Below are positions 37,128-44,925 of a stretch of DNA of 64,000 nucleotides, in pieces (position 1 is the first letter of the stretch; the number at the start of each line of letters is the position of its first letter). This stretch comes from CAZWLY01 sp964634465 (GTDB lineage Bacteria; Desulfobacterota; Desulfarculia; G963662305): assembly GCA_964634465.1 (NCBI GenBank), contig CAZWLY010000018.1:1-64000 (forward strand). The letters run 5' to 3'. A program made the position numbers and the translations under genes. The notes under the pieces are model-generated. The model saw only the letters and a program-made list of their open reading frames with translations. It made no database searches and had not been told where the DNA came from.

Positions 37128-37907
37128 TCACTCGCCCTTGAAGACCGGCCGGCGCTTTTCCAGGAAGGCCGTCTTGCCCTCCACGTAGTCGGCGCTGGAG
37201 TAGGCCAGCCGCCGGAGCCCCTGCAATCGCTCGAAGGTTTCCGGGCTCAAGGGGTGCGAGTTGGCCAGGATGCGCAACTGCTCCTTGATGACGGCGATGG
37301 CCAGGGGCGAGTTCTGGGCGATCTTCCCGGCCAGCTCGTAGGTAAAGTCTTCCAGTTCGTCGGCCGGGACGAGGTGGTTGAGAATGCCGAGTCGAAGCGC
37401 CCGTTCGGCGTCGATGGGCTGGGCGGTGAAGAACATCTCCTTGGCGATATGCAGGCCGACGATGTTGATGAAGTGGATGATGCCCGAAGGGTTGTAGGGC
37501 ACGCCGATCTTGGCCGGGGTGATGGCGAAGCTGGCTCTCTCGTCGCCGATGAGCAGGTCGCAGGTGAAGGCCAGGTCGCAGGCCCCGCCCCAGACCGAGC
37601 CGTCGATCATGGCCATCACCGGGGCGGGAAGCTTCTGGACGGCCCTGAGCACCTGCTCCAGGAGGTCGTCGTAGCCCAGCGGGTCCCGGCCCGGATCGGG
37701 CAGCTCGGTGATGTCCAGCCCGGCCGACCAGACCTTGGATCCGGCCGCGGCGCGGAGGACGACCACCCTGGCTTTCTGGTCGGCCATCTCTTCCAGAGCG
37801 GCCAGAAGCTCCTTCAGCAAGGCGGCGCTCAAGCTGTTTCGCTTGTCAGGGTTGTTGATGGTGATGGTCCCGATGGGACCGCTCGATTCGGTCATGATCA
37901 GGGACAT
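37128..37907 (-). CDS. scpB: methylmalonyl-CoA decarboxylase-like enoyl-CoA hydratase (ScpB type)
   Basis: This 259-residue crotonase-fold protein has the features of E. coli ScpB rather than of a generic hydratase: DGSVWGGACDLAFTCDLLI, FAITPAKIGVPYNPSGI, HIAKEMFFTAQPIDAERALRLGILNHLV, and the end EGKTAFLEKRRPVFKGE. ScpB decarboxylates methylmalonyl-CoA to propionyl-CoA. The ATG follows GGGAGG with 6 nt spacing. No mutase (ScpA) is in the window. The CoA-transferase at 39657-40958 could supply or recycle the CoA ester, which is an inference. Confidence 0.82.
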   Translation of the reverse strand: MSLIMTESSGPIGTITINNPDKRNSLSAALLKELLAALEEMADQKARVVVLRAAAGSKVWSAGLDITELPDPGRDPLGYDDLLEQVLRAVQKLPAPVMAMIDGSVWGGACDLAFTCDLLIGDERASFAITPAKIGVPYNPSGIIHFINIVGLHIAKEMFFTAQPIDAERALRLGILNHLVPADELEDFTYELAGKIAQNSPLAIAVIKEQLRILANSHPLSPETFERLQGLRRLAYSSADYVEGKTAFLEKRRPVFKGE

Positions 37908-38017
37908 GGTCGGCCTCCCGGTTGGGTAGCGACGCTTCGACCGACATATCGATCCGCCGGCCTGGAGGTCGTCCCTCCAGACCCGCGGCGAAAAGGGAGT
38001 TGTCGGTTCGGTCTTTG

Positions 38018-38449
38018 TCAGCCCGCGGCGGAACCGATCGCGACCAGCTCGATGTCGAAGATGAGCACCCGGCCGGCCAGAGGATGATTGGCGTCGAGGA
38101 CGGCCTCCTCGTCGTTGAGCTCCTTGACCCAGACCACGAAGCTGCCCGCTTCCGACTGGGCCTGGAGCGGATCGCCGATCTGGACCTCCGGCGGCAGCTT
38201 GTCCCGGGCGATGCGCTGCTCCATGGCCGGGTCGCGCAGCCCGTAACCTTGCTCCGGCGGCACCTCGACCGTCTTCTTCTCGCCCGGCCGCATGCCGATG
38301 ACGGCCTGACTGACTCCGGGGATGACCTCGTCTCCGCCGGCGGTGAAGGCCAATGGGTCCTGTCCGTCCGAGGAGTCGAAGACCGACCCGTCCCTGAACC
38401 GCCCCGTATAATGAATCTGGACGTAATCCCCGGCTTTGGTTGCTTCCAT
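38018..38449 (-). CDS. slyD: FKBP-type peptidyl-prolyl isomerase (SlyD-like)
   Basis: This 143-residue protein is a SlyD-type FKBP with the insert-in-flap chaperone domain: IHYTGRFRDGSVFDSSDG, VIPGVSQAVIGMRPGEKKTVEVPPEQGYG, then a flap insert and DANHPLAGRVLIFDIELV. It catalyses prolyl cis-trans isomerisation and assists folding. The long histidine-rich metal-binding tail of E. coli SlyD is absent. The ATG at 38449 follows a run of GGAGAGAGAG. Confidence 0.9.
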   Translation of the reverse strand: MEATKAGDYVQIHYTGRFRDGSVFDSSDGQDPLAFTAGGDEVIPGVSQAVIGMRPGEKKTVEVPPEQGYGLRDPAMEQRIARDKLPPEVQIGDPLQAQSEAGSFVVWVKELNDEEAVLDANHPLAGRVLIFDIELVAIGSAAG

Positions 38450-38813
38450 CTCTCTCTCCGTTTCTCAGCCGGGCAATCTAAATGGCGCGGCCGGATTTAA
38501 TCTGCGGACAAAATAACTGCAGAGGCTATCTTACACCAGTTACGGTCTTTGGGAAGGGCTTTTTTGTTTTTCGATGTACAAAATTGTACTAAACGGTTTT
38601 TTATTTGAAACCGACTCGCTCGATTTTGGGGCCTTACGGCCCGTTCGGCCCGGTCTCCGACCGACCGGCGGCTCGGGGCGGGCGCCTTCCGCCGGCTCTG
38701 TCGCCCGGCCGGGGTTGGCTGTATGTTATTTTTAAGATCGATCTCATCAATCCGGGGCGAGTCGGTCCGGCCCAGGCGGACCTCATCGCCAGAGGGTTTG
38801 TTGGAGGCGGGTG
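38450..38813. promoter_or_regulatory. divergent intergenic region between slyD and the ZIP gene
   Basis: No gene is seen. A perfect inverted repeat GTACAA-AA-TTGTAC lies at 38576-38589 in an AT-rich stretch, a form typical of a dimeric regulator's operator. On the minus strand TTCCCA and TAAGAT, 16 nt apart, may serve slyD. The repeat is near both divergent genes; metal-dependent control of the ZIP gene is possible but unproved. Confidence 0.4.
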
Positions 38814-39596
38814 ATGGGTCTTGTCGAGTTCAAACTTGTCGCCGCGGCCGCGATCTTCTTGAGCGGTCTGGCCGGCGGGCTGACGTCGTTTCGCCTGGAG
38901 AGGAGCGAGCAGGCCGAGACCCTCTTCTCCTTTGGCAGCGCCCTGGCCGGAGGCGTCTTTTTGGGGGCGGGGTTGATCCACATGCTGCCCGACGCCGCGG
39001 CCGGCTTCGGCCGGCTAAAGCCCGGACTGGACTACCCCCTGGCCTTTTTCACCGCCAGCCTGGGTTTCGTTCTGATCCTGCTCCTGGACCGGGTCATCGT
39101 CCTCCCGTCCGAGGCGGAGACCGGGGCGAGCGGCAGGCGTGGGGGCGGGCCGCTGACGGCCTATGTCCTGGCTTTGACGCTCTCGCTCCACTCCATTCTG
39201 GCCGGGGCCGCCCTGGGCGCGGAAGACACCCTTTTGGGCTCGGTGGTCATCCTCATCGCCATCATCGGCCACAAGGGCTCGGCCGCCTTCGCCTTGGCGG
39301 TCGGTCTTCGCCGGGCCGCCATCGGCCGGAGGCGGCTCATCAAGATTCTGGTCCTTTTTTCGTTGATGACGCCGCTGGGCATCGCCGGCGGGACCTGGTT
39401 GAACGCCCTGCTGGCCGGCCAGGACAACGATCTCTTCGAGGCGGTCTTCGACGCCCTGGCCGCCGGCACCTTTCTCTACATCGCCACTCTGGACATAATC
39501 GAAGAGGAGTTCGCCTCGCCTCGGGGCCGGCGGGCCAAGTTCGCCCTGCTGTGTCTGGGCGTGGGCGTCATGGCCTTACTGGCGTTGCGGCTGTAG
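38814..39596 (+). CDS. ZIP-family metal transporter
   Basis: This 260-residue polytopic inner-membrane protein has eight or so helices. The ZIP metal-path residues are seen in ALTLSLHSILAGAALG and IAIIGHKGSAAFALAVGL, and the late helix has TFLYIATLDIIEEEF. ZIP proteins import Zn2+, Fe2+ or Mn2+ into the cytoplasm; the metal cannot be deduced. The ATG at 38814 is chosen over the GTG one codon earlier because GGAGG is 6 nt from the ATG. Confidence 0.88.
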   Translation: MGLVEFKLVAAAAIFLSGLAGGLTSFRLERSEQAETLFSFGSALAGGVFLGAGLIHMLPDAAAGFGRLKPGLDYPLAFFTASLGFVLILLLDRVIVLPSEAETGASGRRGGGPLTAYVLALTLSLHSILAGAALGAEDTLLGSVVILIAIIGHKGSAAFALAVGLRRAAIGRRRLIKILVLFSLMTPLGIAGGTWLNALLAGQDNDLFEAVFDALAAGTFLYIATLDIIEEEFASPRGRRAKFALLCLGVGVMALLALRL

Positions 39597-39656
39597 GCTT
39601 CCGGCCGTTCCGGATACGGCCCAAGTGGGCCGCGGCGAGGGCCGCTCGCCAGAGGT

Positions 39657-40958
39657 CTAGAGCAGGTGCATGTCCTCCGCCGCTTTCAACAGGTCGTCGC
39701 GGAACTTGGGATGGGCCAACGAGATGATGGCCAGGGCCCGCTCGGCCTGGGACTTGCCCTTGAGATCGACCACCCCGTACTCGGTGGCCAGGTAGTGGGT
39801 GTCCATCCGGGGGGTGGTGACCACCACGCCCTCGGCGAAGCGGGGCACGATGCGCGACACCTCGCCGTCGTGGGCGGTGGCGTAGAAGGCGATGATCGAC
39901 TTGCCCCCCTTGGAGTTGTAGGCGCCGCGGACGTAGTCGAGCTGGCCGCCGGTGCCGGAAAACTGGGCGCCGCCCAGGAACTCCGAGTTGCACTGGCCCA
40001 GCAGGTCCACCTCCAAGGTGGAGTTGATCGAGATCATGTTGTCGTTTCTGGCGATGACGGACGGGTCGTTGGTGTAGGACACCGGGTAGGACTCCATGGC
40101 CGGGTTGTCGTCCATGAATCGGTACATCTCCCCATCGCCCAGGGCGTTGGTGAAGACGTGCTTCCTGGGGTGGAGATTCTTTTTGGCCCCGGTGATAACC
40201 CCCCTCTTGATCAGATCGTACATGCCCGGACAGAACAGCTCGGTGTGAATACCCAAGTCTTTGTGATCCTTCAAAAAGGTTGTCACCGCATTAGGAATGC
40301 CGCCGATGCCGAGCTGGAGGCAGGCGCCGTCGGGAACCAGCTCGGCGACCGAGCGGCCGATGATCTCGGCCTCAGGTCGGGGCTCGGCCGGGGAGACGAC
40401 GATCAGGGGCGCGTCGTTCTCGACGATGGCGTCCACCTCGGAGACGTGGATCAGGGAGTCGCCGAACACCCGGGGCATGTTGGCGTTGACCTCGACGATC
40501 AGCCGCTTGCAGTGCCGGGCGGCGGTGGAGATGTAGTCGTTGACCGCCCCCAGGCTGAAATAGCCGGCCTTGTCCATGGGTGAGACGGTGGTCAGGGTCG
40601 TGTCGACGTCCATCGTCTCCCTGATCAGCCGGGGCACCTGGTGGAACTCGTTGGGCACGAACTGGTTCAAGCCGACCTTGACGTAGTTGCGGTCCGAGGC
40701 GCTGACGAACCAGGAGTAGGGGAAGATGACGTCGCTCAAATCCGGGGCGAGGATGGTCTCGGCGGCGTACTTCATCGGCAACAACGAGAAGACCTTGAGG
40801 TCTTTGACGTCCCCGGCCCGGGCCCGGTCGGCCAAGGCGGCCAGCAGCGCCGGCGGCTCGCCGGCGGCCATGCCGTGGACGATCGTCGAGGAGTCGGGAA
40901 TGCTCGCCACGGCCTTTTCCGGGGTAGTCAGCTTCTTTTTGTACTCGGCGCGATACAT
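39657..40958 (-). CDS. acetyl-CoA hydrolase/CoA-transferase (4-hydroxybutyrate CoA-transferase type)
   Basis: This 433-residue class I CoA-transferase shows SLLPMKYAAETILAPDL, NANMPRVFGDSLIHVSEVDAIVE, the substrate-binding LQLGIGGIPNAV and the late motif GLYxxx-like region QFSGTGGQLDYVRGAYNSKGGKSIIAF. The catalytic glutamate should lie in HTELFCPGMYD. Such enzymes move CoA between acetyl-CoA and short-chain acids; size and pattern fit the Cat2/AbfT group, but the acid is uncertain. It is monocistronic on the minus strand, converging with the ZIP gene. Confidence 0.9.
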   Translation of the reverse strand: MYRAEYKKKLTTPEKAVASIPDSSTIVHGMAAGEPPALLAALADRARAGDVKDLKVFSLLPMKYAAETILAPDLSDVIFPYSWFVSASDRNYVKVGLNQFVPNEFHQVPRLIRETMDVDTTLTTVSPMDKAGYFSLGAVNDYISTAARHCKRLIVEVNANMPRVFGDSLIHVSEVDAIVENDAPLIVVSPAEPRPEAEIIGRSVAELVPDGACLQLGIGGIPNAVTTFLKDHKDLGIHTELFCPGMYDLIKRGVITGAKKNLHPRKHVFTNALGDGEMYRFMDDNPAMESYPVSYTNDPSVIARNDNMISINSTLEVDLLGQCNSEFLGGAQFSGTGGQLDYVRGAYNSKGGKSIIAFYATAHDGEVSRIVPRFAEGVVVTTPRMDTHYLATEYGVVDLKGKSQAERALAIISLAHPKFRDDLLKAAEDMHLL

Positions 40959-41297
40959 CTTTGGCCTCTCCCTCGCTTGGGTTCAGCGACGACCGCCAAG
41001 GCGGCCGAAAGCAGGTCTCGATCGGGGATAGTTTAATCCGGCCGGGGCGTTGGTGTAAATCCAGAAAGGCGGTCCGAAGCTCGTCGGCCGGCCATGGGGG
41101 CTTGGCTCGCCGGCCACGATGGGTATAATGACGGCGATCGAGCGTCGCGCTTGCGGTTCGGACCCCGTTCCGGCGGGAAGAAAGCTCAGCGGTCGAGCCA
41201 AAAGAGAAAGCAGGTCGGAGCGCCCGGCCAGCCTGGCGCCGCCGGCCCGAGCGGCCGACGGCCCGACCAGGCGCCAAGCCATGGAGAGAGTCTGGGA
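40959..41297 (+). promoter_or_regulatory. gap upstream of the hydrolase-MFS pair
   Basis: This 339-bp stretch has no convincing gene. A perfect TATAAT (41124-41129) stands 16 nt after TTGGCT (41102-41107) and would start a transcript near 41136, leaving a GC-rich leader of about 160 nt before the hydrolase ATG. I see no strong hairpin or recognisable riboswitch in that leader. Confidence 0.4.
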
Positions 41298-42116
41298 ATG
41301 CCCTTCATATCGGTTCGGGACATCGAACTCTACTACGAAATCAAAGGTCGGGGGCCGCGCCTGGTCTTCATCAGCGGCACCGGCCACGACCTGAGAATAA
41401 GCCCCAACGCCTTCACCTACCCGCTTGTCGAGCGCTTCACGGTTCTCGGTTTCGACCAGCGGGGCATGGGCCGCTCCGGCAAGCCGGACGTTCCCTACAC
41501 CATGGCCGACTATGCCGCCGACGCCGCCGCGCTCATGGCCGCCCTCGGCTGGAACGAGGCGGCGGTGATGGGCGTCTCCTTCGGCGGCATGGTCGCCCAG
41601 GAATTGGCCCTTCGCCATCCCGAGCGGGTGTCGCGGCTCATCCTGTGCTGTTGCGCCAGCGGCGGGGCCGGCGGCTCGTCCTATCCGCTCCACGAGCTGG
41701 TCGATCTCCCGCCCGAGGAGCGGACCGCCCGGTTCATCGAACTGACCGACTCCCGTCTCGACAAGACCTGGCAGGCGGCCCACCCGGAAGAGTTCAAGGC
41801 CCTGATCGACAAGACCCTGGCCGACGTGGCCCTGACCTCGGCCGAACCGGGCTGGGCCGTAGGCGCACGGCGACAACTGAAGGCGCGCCAGGGGCACGAC
41901 ACCTACGACCGCCTGCCCCGGATCACCGCGCCGACGTTCGTCTGCGGCGGCCGCTACGATCTGATCGTCACTGAGGAGCGGCTGAGAACGCTGGCCGAGC
42001 GCATCCCCAACGCCCGCCTGGAGATGTTCGCCGGCGGACACCTGACCTTTTTGGAGGAGGACCCGCGGGCCTTCGAGCGGATTTTCGCCTTTCTGAGTGG
42101 AGAACTCGATGGCTGA
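41298..42116 (+). CDS. alpha/beta-hydrolase
   Basis: This 272-residue protein has the nucleophile elbow GVSFGGM (serine nucleophile), the oxyanion region LVFISGTGHDL, GFDQRGMGRSGKP, and the late His in FAGGHLTFLEEDP; the acid is in CGGRYDLIV. The pattern resembles 3-oxoadipate enol-lactonase-like or esterase members, without a clear substrate. The ATG at 41298 is used; the open frame extends further upstream without homology. Its last 8 nt overlap the start of the MFS gene, so the two are coupled, perhaps for an exported or imported ester. Confidence 0.85.
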   Translation: MPFISVRDIELYYEIKGRGPRLVFISGTGHDLRISPNAFTYPLVERFTVLGFDQRGMGRSGKPDVPYTMADYAADAAALMAALGWNEAAVMGVSFGGMVAQELALRHPERVSRLILCCCASGGAGGSSYPLHELVDLPPEERTARFIELTDSRLDKTWQAAHPEEFKALIDKTLADVALTSAEPGWAVGARRQLKARQGHDTYDRLPRITAPTFVCGGRYDLIVTEERLRTLAERIPNARLEMFAGGHLTFLEEDPRAFERIFAFLSGELDG

Positions 42117-43347
42117 TGACAGAACGTCCGACCGGAAAGTGAACCGGATCGACAAAACCGCCGCTTTTCTCGGTCTCAACCGGAGCATGGTCGGGCTGTT
42201 GGCCATGGTCGTTCTGGTCGGCATGGGTGAGCGCCTGGCCGAGCGGTTCCTGCCCATCTACCTCATCGCCCTGGGCGGCGGGGCGGTCTCGGTCGGCCTC
42301 CTAAACGGCCTGGACAACCTGCTCTCGGCCCTCTACTCCTTCCCCGGCGGTTACCTCTCCGACAAGCTGGGAGCCAAGCGGGCCCTGCTGGTCTTCAACG
42401 TCATGGCCATGACCGGCTTTCTGGTGGTGATTCTGATTCCGGCCTGGCCGGCGGTCATCGGCGGGGCGGTGCTGTTCCTGTCCTGGACGGCCATCTCGCT
42501 GCCGGCGACGATGGGCCTGGTCGCCCGGGTGCTGCCCCGGCAAAAGCGGACCATGGGCGTGACCATGCACTCCCTGGTCCGGCGCATCCCCATGGCCCTG
42601 GGACCAGTCGTCGGCGGGCTTTTCATCGGTCTCTTCGGCGAAAAGGACGGCGTTCGGCTGGCCTTTGGGGCCGCCTTCTTGATGGCCGTGGCGGCGATGA
42701 TTCTCCAGCAGAAGATGATCTCCGACGACGAGCCCGGCCCGGCCAAGGCCACGGGCAACCCCCTCGCGATGTGGCGCCGGATGAGCCCGGACCTCAAAAA
42801 CCTGCTCGTCTCCGACGTGTTGGTCCGCTTTTGCGAGCAGATCCCCTACGCCTTCGTCGTCATCTGGGCGATGAAGGCGATCGCTTCGCCGGTGACGGCC
42901 CTCCAGTTCGGCGTCTTGACCGCCGTCGAGATGGCCACGGCGATGCTGATCTACGTGCCGGTGGCCTACTTCGCCGACAAGGGGGCCAAGAAACCCTTCG
43001 TGGTCATCACCTTTGTCAACTTCACCCTGTTCCCCCTGGCGCTCATGTTCTGCCAGTCCTTCTGGCCGTTGGTCGCGGCGTTCGTGCTCCGCGGCCTGAA
43101 AGAGTTCGGCGAGCCGACCCGGAAGGCGCTCATCATGGATTTGGCCCCGGAGGACGCCAAGGCCGGCATGTTCGGGCTCTATTATCTGCTTCGCGACGTG
43201 ATCGTCTCCGTGGCCGCCTTTGGCGGGGCCTTTTTGTGGCTCATCAGCCCCGCGGCCAACTTTTTGACCGCTTTCTTCTTCGGCGCGGCCGGAACGATCT
43301 GGTTCGCCGTCAAGGGCCGGGACCTGACCGCCCTAGGCCGGAATTGA
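42109..43347 (+). CDS. MFS transporter
   Basis: This 412-residue major-facilitator protein has about 12 predicted membrane helices. The loop 2-3 signature appears as PGGYLSDKLGAKRALL, and the central cytoplasmic loop lies near residues 200-230 (DDEPGPAKATGNPLAMWRRM). Substrate and direction are unknown. The start is ATG at 42109, 6 nt after GGAG and inside the end of the hydrolase gene. An in-frame codon at 42097 would add four residues. Confidence 0.88.
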   Translation: MADDRTSDRKVNRIDKTAAFLGLNRSMVGLLAMVVLVGMGERLAERFLPIYLIALGGGAVSVGLLNGLDNLLSALYSFPGGYLSDKLGAKRALLVFNVMAMTGFLVVILIPAWPAVIGGAVLFLSWTAISLPATMGLVARVLPRQKRTMGVTMHSLVRRIPMALGPVVGGLFIGLFGEKDGVRLAFGAAFLMAVAAMILQQKMISDDEPGPAKATGNPLAMWRRMSPDLKNLLVSDVLVRFCEQIPYAFVVIWAMKAIASPVTALQFGVLTAVEMATAMLIYVPVAYFADKGAKKPFVVITFVNFTLFPLALMFCQSFWPLVAAFVLRGLKEFGEPTRKALIMDLAPEDAKAGMFGLYYLLRDVIVSVAAFGGAFLWLISPAANFLTAFFFGAAGTIWFAVKGRDLTALGRN

Positions 43348-43482
43348 GCTTCACCGGCCGGCGCAGCCGACTTCGGCCTGTACCGTCCGTCCGAATCGTC
43401 TATAATGCTCTCGGCGGGCGGCCGAGGCCCCCGCGGTTGAGACCGCCTATCCTTTAAAATATGGATCGCCGGGAGCATCCTC

Positions 43483-44646
43483 GTGAGTCGGATTCTCTGG
43501 AACATCCACCATCCCAAAGGCCGCTGGCGGGTCGTCGTCACCAAGGAATTGCCCGGCCGGCGCTGGCTCGAGATTCTGACCGGGGCCGACTGCCGGGTGG
43601 ATGTCTCCGCTTCCACCGAGATCCTGACCGCCGAAGAGATCGAGACGGCCATGGGCGAGGAGTGCCACGGAGTCATCGGCCAGTTGACCGAAACCTGGGG
43701 AAAGGAGTCGTTGGCCGCTTTGAAAAGGGCCGGCGGCCGGGTCTACTCCAACTACGCCGTCGGCTTCGACAACGTCGATATAGAAGCCGCCGTCCGGCTG
43801 GGTCTGCCAGTCGGCAACACCCCCGGCGTTCTGACCGAGGCCACGGCGGAGTTGGCCGCGGCGCTGACCTTTGCCGCGGCCCGGCGGCTGATCGAGGCCG
43901 ACGAGTTCATGCGCTCGGGCGAGTTCACCGTCTGGCGGCCGGGTCTCTTTCTGGGCCGCCTGCTCCATCGCAAGAGGCTCGGCGTCATCGGCGCCGGCCG
44001 GATCGGTTCGGCCTACGCCCGGCTGATGGTCCAGGCCTGCCAGATGGACCTCATCTATTTCAATCCCCATCGCCCCAACGAGGCCTTGGAGGAATTCGTG
44101 GCCGCCTACGGCCGCTTCCTCGACTCCCAGGGGCTCGAGCCGGTCGGATGCACCAGGGCCCGGAGCGTGGAGGAGGTCCTGAGGCAAGCCGACGTGGTCG
44201 GCCTCAACCCGGTTCTCGACGACTCGACCCGGCACCTGATCGACGCCGAGCGGCTCGAACTGATGAAGGACGACGCCATCTTGATCAACACCAGTCGGGG
44301 CGGGGTCATCGACGAGGCGGCCCTGGTCGCGCACCTGAAAAGCCATCCCCGTTTCAGGGCCGGCCTGGACGTCTTTGAGGACGAGCCGGTGATGAAGCCC
44401 GGCCTGGCCGAATTGAAGAACGTCGTTCTGGCGCCCCACATCGGTTCGGCCACCGGCTTTTCCCGCCGGGGCATGGCCGTTCTGGCTGCAGCCAACGTGG
44501 TCGCCATGTTGAGCGGCTGGCCGGTCTGGCCGGACGGTGACATCCGGCCCTTTCTGAGTGACGAACCGCCCCCGGCCGCACCGAGTATCGTCAACGCCGA
44601 GGCCTTGGGACTCGAAGCATATCGGGGGCGATCGAGCGGCGGCTGA
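43483..44646 (+). CDS. NAD(P)H-dependent hydroxypyruvate reductase, plant HPR1-like
   Basis: This 387-residue D-2-hydroxyacid dehydrogenase reads very much like plant peroxisomal HPR1: GVIGQLTETWG, NYAVGFDNVDIEAA, VGNTPGVLTEATAELAAAL, EADEFMRSGEF, GVIGAGRIGSAYARLMV (dinucleotide site), NTSRGGVIDEAALVAHL, GLDVFEDEPVMKPGL and HIGSATGFSRRGMA with the catalytic His. It would interconvert hydroxypyruvate/glyoxylate and glycerate/glycolate. The start is GTG at 43483, 7 nt after GGGAG. A TATAAT at 43401-43406 upstream lacks a clear -35. The mRNA appears monocistronic. Confidence 0.9.
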   Translation: MSRILWNIHHPKGRWRVVVTKELPGRRWLEILTGADCRVDVSASTEILTAEEIETAMGEECHGVIGQLTETWGKESLAALKRAGGRVYSNYAVGFDNVDIEAAVRLGLPVGNTPGVLTEATAELAAALTFAAARRLIEADEFMRSGEFTVWRPGLFLGRLLHRKRLGVIGAGRIGSAYARLMVQACQMDLIYFNPHRPNEALEEFVAAYGRFLDSQGLEPVGCTRARSVEEVLRQADVVGLNPVLDDSTRHLIDAERLELMKDDAILINTSRGGVIDEAALVAHLKSHPRFRAGLDVFEDEPVMKPGLAELKNVVLAPHIGSATGFSRRGMAVLAAANVVAMLSGWPVWPDGDIRPFLSDEPPPAAPSIVNAEALGLEAYRGRSSGG

Positions 44647-44861
44647 CCCTGAGTGGGCCCCGCAAAATAGGTCACGGCTTCGTTCTGTCCGACGTCGGCC
44701 GAAAACGGTTTGAACCGGGCCTTAATTCGGTAAATGAGATTTGGATTGGGGTTTTATTTTTTGCTGTAATTCCACAAACTAGACCCGTGAGCGTCCCCAG
44801 AATCCAGGCCAACGCCCCTCCCGGCGCCGTTTTCAAGCTCCAATTTACGTTAGAACTGGCC

Positions 44862-44875
44862 AAAAGCGCGCTTTT
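44862..44875. promoter_or_regulatory. 14-bp perfect palindrome upstream of the molybdopterin operon
   Basis: AAAAGCGCGCTTTT is self-complementary and lies 51 nt before the ATG of the molybdopterin subunit in a 279-bp gap that otherwise shows only AT-rich sequence. It is placed like an operator. I found no convincing sigma-70 or sigma-54 promoter around it. Confidence 0.4.
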
Positions 44876-44925
44876 CGAGTAAAAATAGACGGAATTTCAT
44901 GGTGAAAAGCAGGAGGACTAAAATC

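Noticed and set aside
44855..44880. GG-N10-GC pattern upstream of the molybdopterin operon as a sigma-54 promoter
   Set aside because: The -24/-12 elements do not match TGGCAC-N5-TTGC beyond the invariant dinucleotides.
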